From NCBI RefSeq assembly GCF_001427385.1, contig NZ_LMGJ01000037.1, forward strand, positions 64,629 to 128,628: DNA of 64,000 nucleotides. The letters run 5' to 3'. Of the stretch, positions 61,026-64,000 are shown in pieces (the stretch's first letter is position 1; each line of letters opens with the position of its first letter). The stretch is from Mesorhizobium sp. Root157. Lineage in GTDB: Bacteria > Pseudomonadota > Alphaproteobacteria > Rhizobiales > Rhizobiaceae. The notes below the pieces were generated by a model. It worked only from the letters and a program-made list of their open reading frames with translations. It searched no databases and was not told the origin of the DNA. Position numbers and translations under genes: made by a program.

Positions 61026-61511
61026 CTACATCAGCCCAAGCTGCTTGTAGAAGCCGAGCGCATCGTAATAGTCGTTTTGAGCGGCGATCTTGCCGTCCTT
61101 GACCGTGAACAGCGATGCGCCGGTGAACGAGAACGTCTTGCCGGTCGCCTTCGTGCCGTCGGCCCAGTCGCCGCTATTGGTGCCGGAAAATTCCCATTCG
61201 AACGAGACGCGGTCGCCCTGCGCCACCGGCTCGCCCTTCATCTTCCAGACGGCATCTGGAACGGCGTTGAGGAAATTGTCGATGACATTTGTCTTGGCGG
61301 CATCCTTTCCCTTCACCGGCGTGCCGACCGAAGCGTCGTAGTAGGTCACGTCGTCGGCAAAATAACTGGCGGCCTTGGCCGAATCGTGGGCGTTCCAGGC
61401 GGCGAGATAGGCATCGACAACCGCCTGCGAGGTGTCTTGCGCGAAGGCCGGTCGTGTGGCCAAAACGGCTGCTGTGGCTGCTGCGGATATCAGGAACTGG
61501 CGGCGTTGCAT
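61026..61511 (-). CDS. Exported SnoaL-like protein with twin-arginine signal
   Basis: A 161-residue protein starting MQRRQFLISAAATAAVLATR, with RR followed by F-L as in a Tat signal, cut after about residue 25 (PAFAQ). The mature part is a SnoaL/NTF2-like domain (VVDAYLAAWNAHDSAKAASYF; TYYDASVGTPVKGKDAAK; WKMKGEPVAQGDRVSFEWEF). It is a predicted periplasmic ligand-binding or ester-cyclase-like protein. AGGA precedes the ATG at 61511. It is a third small NTF2-like neighbour in the region and convergent to the other two. The substrate is unknown. Confidence 0.82.
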   Translation of the reverse strand: MQRRQFLISAAATAAVLATRPAFAQDTSQAVVDAYLAAWNAHDSAKAASYFADDVTYYDASVGTPVKGKDAAKTNVIDNFLNAVPDAVWKMKGEPVAQGDRVSFEWEFSGTNSGDWADGTKATGKTFSFTGASLFTVKDGKIAAQNDYYDALGFYKQLGLM

Positions 61512-61543
61512 GTTCGTTCCTCCCATGTTGAACGGCCAATCGT

Positions 61544-61684
61544 CCCTTCTCCCCTTATGAAAGAAGGCGGCCGAGCGAAGAAAGGTCGGGCGAGAGGCCT
61601 CGGTCACAACCTGCCTCTCACCCGGATCGCCAACCTCGCCGCAACGCGGCTCGAGGCGATCCGGACTCTCCCGCAAGGGGAGAG
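61544..61684. repeat. Dispersed hairpin repeat (CTCTCCC/GGGGAGAG type)
   Basis: An intergenic element between the SnoaL gene and the dehydrogenase gene, ending in CTCTCCC-GCAA-GGGGAGAG (61666-61684) and starting with a CCTTCTCCCC segment. Related to the element between phnA and phnY. MITE-like, no coding capacity. Confidence 0.5.
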
Positions 61685-61692
61685 GTCAAGCA

Positions 61693-63120
61693 TCACCCAT
61701 GCGCGATCATGACGTGACGGACGGCGGTGTAATCCTCCAATGCGTAGAGGGACATGTCCTTGCCGTAGCCGGACTGCTTCAGGCCGCCATGCGGCATCTC
61801 GTTGGTCAGCATGAAATGGGTGTTGATCCAAGTACAGCCATATTGCAGCTGCGCCGCCGTCGCCATGGCGCGCGACACGTCCTTCGTCCATACCGAGGAT
61901 GCCAGGCCGTAGTCGCTGTCGTTGGCCCAGGCCACCGCCTCGTCCGTATCGGAAAAGCGCGTCACCGATACCACCGGCCCGAACACCTCGCGCCGCACGA
62001 TCTCGTCTTCCTGAAGCGCGCCCGCCACCACGGTCGGCTGGTAGTAGAAGCCCGAACCGTCGCCCGGCTTGCCGCCGGTGGTGATCTCGATGTGCTTGAG
62101 TTCCGAAGCCCGCTCGACGAAGCTCGACACACGGTCGCGCTGGCGGCGCGAGATCAGCGGGCCGATCTCGTTTTCGGTGTCGTCGGACTGGTTGTACTTG
62201 ATGGTCGAGACTGCCGACGACAGGTCGGCGACCAGCCTGTCGTAGACCTTCTTGCCGGCATAGATGCGGCAGGCTGCCGTGCAGTCCTGGCCGGCATTGT
62301 AATAACCGAAGGCGCGCAGGCCGTTCACCACCGCGTCGATATCGGCGTCATCGAACACGATGACCGGCGCCTTGCCGCCCAGTTCCAGATGTGTGCGTTT
62401 CACCGATTTGGCGGCGGCCTGCAGCACCTTCTTGCCGGTGGCGACGTCGCCGGTGATCGAGATCATGTTGACCTTGGGGTGGTTGATCAGCGGGCTGCCG
62501 ACGCTTTCACCTCGGCCGAGCACGACATTGACCACGCCTTCCGGCAGGATATCGGCCAGGACGCGCGCCAGTTTCAGCGCCGTCAGCGGCGTCTGCTCGG
62601 ACGGCTTGAAGACGACGGTGTTGCCGCCGGCAATGGCCGGCGCCAGCTTCCAGGCCATCATCATCAGCGGATAGTTCCACGGCGCGATGGAAGCGACGAT
62701 GCCGATCGGGTCGCGGCGGACCATGGATGTGTGGCCGGGCAGGTATTCGCCGGCAACCTGGCCGGGCATGGTTCGTACTGCGCCGGCAAAAAAGCGGTAG
62801 CAGTCGACGATGGCCGGTATCTCGTCGTTCAGCACGGCGTTGATCGGCTTGCCGCAGTTCAGCGCTTCAAGCGCTGCGAATTCGTTGGCTTCGGCTTCGA
62901 TGCGGTCGGCGATCTTCAACAGATAGCCGGCGCGCTGGCCAGGCGTGGTGCGCGACCACGAGACGAACGCCTTTTCGGCCGCAGCAACGGCTGCGTCGAT
63001 CTGCGCGGTGCTGGCTTCGGGCAGGTTCAGGATTGTCTCGCCCGTCCTCGGGTTGAGGATCGGTTCCTCGTCTTCGGTGCCTTTCTGGAATTTCGCGCCG
63101 ATCAGCATCTCGGTGTGCAT
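61693..63120 (-). CDS. patD: Gamma-aminobutyraldehyde dehydrogenase
   Basis: A 475-residue [24 protein letters not shown] (cofactor), [34 protein letters not shown] (base Glu) and [12 protein letters not shown] with catalytic Cys. The NAGQDC(T)AACR form and the tail [20 protein letters not shown] fit the PatD/YdcW group, oxidising 4-aminobutanal from putrescine to GABA with NAD. AAGGAGAG precedes the ATG at 63120. It lies just downstream of an ABC permease on the same strand, probably a polyamine importer operon. Close ALDH relatives with other amino-aldehydes cannot be excluded. Confidence 0.88.
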   Translation of the reverse strand: MHTEMLIGAKFQKGTEDEEPILNPRTGETILNLPEASTAQIDAAVAAAEKAFVSWSRTTPGQRAGYLLKIADRIEAEANEFAALEALNCGKPINAVLNDEIPAIVDCYRFFAGAVRTMPGQVAGEYLPGHTSMVRRDPIGIVASIAPWNYPLMMMAWKLAPAIAGGNTVVFKPSEQTPLTALKLARVLADILPEGVVNVVLGRGESVGSPLINHPKVNMISITGDVATGKKVLQAAAKSVKRTHLELGGKAPVIVFDDADIDAVVNGLRAFGYYNAGQDCTAACRIYAGKKVYDRLVADLSSAVSTIKYNQSDDTENEIGPLISRRQRDRVSSFVERASELKHIEITTGGKPGDGSGFYYQPTVVAGALQEDEIVRREVFGPVVSVTRFSDTDEAVAWANDSDYGLASSVWTKDVSRAMATAAQLQYGCTWINTHFMLTNEMPHGGLKQSGYGKDMSLYALEDYTAVRHVMIAHG

Positions 63121-63221
63121 GGAACTCTCCTTCATGGAAGCGGGTAGATGATAGCGAAGAGCGGCCAGCTTTAGGTCGTTGTTCCCGGTTCGCTATTCGC
63201 CAATCCCTATTCGCTGGGTTT

Positions 63222-64000
63222 TCATTTGCCCGACCCGGCGATCTGGTCGCCGTCGCGGGTGAGGTAGTAGGCAAGCAGGATGGGCAAGAGCGTCACCAGC
63301 ACCACCACCATGGCCACGACATTGGTGACCGGGCGCTGGCGCGGCCGGATCAGTTCCTCCAGCATCCAGATCGGCAGCGTCTGCTGCTGGCCGGCGGTGA
63401 AGGTGGTGACGATGACCTCGTCGAACGACAGCGCAAAGGCCAGCATGCCGCCGGCAAGCAAAGCCGTTGCGATATTGGGCAGCACGACGTGGCGAAAGGT
63501 CTGGAAGCCGTCGGCGCCGAGGTCCATCGAGGCCTCGATCATCGAGCCGGAGGTGCGGCGGAAGCGGGCGACGGCGTTGTTGTAGACCACCACGACGCAG
63601 AAGGTGGCGTGGCCGAGAATGATCGTCCAGAACGAGAACGGAATTTCGGTCAGCGCGAAGGCCGAGCGCAGCGCGATGCCGGTGATGATGCCGGGCAGCG
63701 CGATGGGCAGGATGACCAGCAGCGAAATCGTCTCGCGGCCGAAGAATTTCGAGCGCGACACGGCGGCTGCGCACAGCGTGCCGAGGACAATGGCAATCGC
63801 GGTCGAGATGGCCGCGACCCTCACTGATAGCGACAGCGCCTCCCACACGTCGGGTCGATTCCACGTCACGGCAAACCACTGCGTGGTCAGGCCGGGCGGC
63901 GGCCACTGGTAGCTCTTTTCCTCGGTGGTGAAGGCGTAGACGAAGATCAACAGGATCGGCGCATGCAGGAAGACGAGGCCGAGGCCGGCGGCAATCTTCA
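63222..64000 (-). CDS. ABC transporter permease, PotC-like, truncated by the right edge
   Basis: About 259 residues visible; the reading frame continues to the last bases of the window ([21 protein letters not shown]). Either a few residues are missing or the start lies at the very edge. It has five or six membrane helices and the permease EAA-type loop [23 protein letters not shown]. It is of the PotC/polyamine type: the periplasmic segment after helix 1 and [19 protein letters not shown] are typical. The gene is followed by patD (101 bases), consistent with putrescine or related polyamine uptake. Confidence 0.9.
   Translation of the reverse strand, partial: KIAAGLGLVFLHAPILLIFVYAFTTEEKSYQWPPPGLTTQWFAVTWNRPDVWEALSLSVRVAAISTAIAIVLGTLCAAAVSRSKFFGRETISLLVILPIALPGIITGIALRSAFALTEIPFSFWTIILGHATFCVVVVYNNAVARFRRTSGSMIEASMDLGADGFQTFRHVVLPNIATALLAGGMLAFALSFDEVIVTTFTAGQQQTLPIWMLEELIRPRQRPVTNVVAMVVVLVTLLPILLAYYLTRDGDQIAGSGK

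Noticed and set aside
63193..63214. Short direct repeat of CTATTCGC
   Set aside because: Only two copies of an 8-base unit; too short to interpret.

Overview
The window reads as chromosomal DNA of a GC-rich alphaproteobacterium of the Rhizobiales, most likely Mesorhizobium or a close Phyllobacteriaceae relative. Evidence for this is the gene order murA-DUF2948-hisD-UPF0262-LMW phosphatase-infA-maf-yacG, a rhizobial phnW/phnA/phnY phosphonate pathway, a DUF47-pit phosphate transport pair, many ABC and LysR genes, and dispersed intergenic hairpin repeats. I saw no rRNA, CRISPR array, insertion sequence or prophage. About 56 protein genes and one tRNA are supported. The genus is inferred from style and gene order, not from a search.

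Layout. 1-2.6 kb: a secreted VWA protein cut by the left edge and a GlxA-type AraC regulator. 2.8-11.7 kb: an exopolysaccharide locus with a chain-length protein, Wzx-like flippase, four glycosyltransferase-like proteins and a Wzy/ligase-like protein. 11.8-18.5 kb: housekeeping genes (proC, tRNA-Thr, then the conserved murA-to-yacG run). 18.5-21.1 kb: a folate-hydrolase-like protein and an aldehyde dehydrogenase that together resemble a split 10-formyl-THF dehydrogenase. 21.4-26 kb: sulfur assimilation (sulfurtransferase, cysI, cysJ), followed by a strongly structured candidate RNA. 26.6-32.1 kb: a redox island with a di-haem cytochrome c, CRP/FNR regulator, cupredoxin, ECF sigma factor and Rieske-flavoprotein. 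32.2-36.6 kb: an orphan hydantoinase-A protein, a LysR regulator and a 5-formyl-THF cyclo-ligase. 36.7-41.3 kb: a lone cytochrome oxidase subunit I and puuA-puuB. 41.3-54.8 kb: a complete 2-aminoethylphosphonate (AEP) island with regulator, Na/Pi carrier, phnW, phnA, phnY, FAD oxidase, DMT transporter and ABC importer. 54.9-58.2 kb: CoxG-like protein, Mrp/ApbC, and pit with its DUF47 partner. 58.5-64 kb: a hydrolase/cyclase-like/LuxR fusion, small NTF2-like proteins, gamma-aminobutyraldehyde dehydrogenase and an ABC permease cut by the right edge.

How it works together. The AEP genes import AEP and convert it through phosphonoacetaldehyde and phosphonoacetate to acetate and phosphate. The adjacent Na/Pi protein may vent surplus phosphate. 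PuuA-PuuB and the PatD-like dehydrogenase with its ABC permease suggest two routes for putrescine. In the redox island, three promoters share one GGAAC-N16-(C/T)ATCCAA pattern. They lie before the sigma factor, the cupredoxin and the Rieske-flavoprotein, so these genes look like one small sigma-factor regulon.

Most noteworthy: the three-promoter ECF regulon (29.6-30.5 kb); a three-hairpin RNA with a U7 tail (26.37-26.53 kb); an identical TTGCCAT/ATGGCAA inverted repeat before both the GlxA-type regulator and the distant hydantoinase-like gene; a roughly 100-bp two-hairpin repeat that supplies stop codons to two genes; and the three-domain fusion at 58.5 kb.
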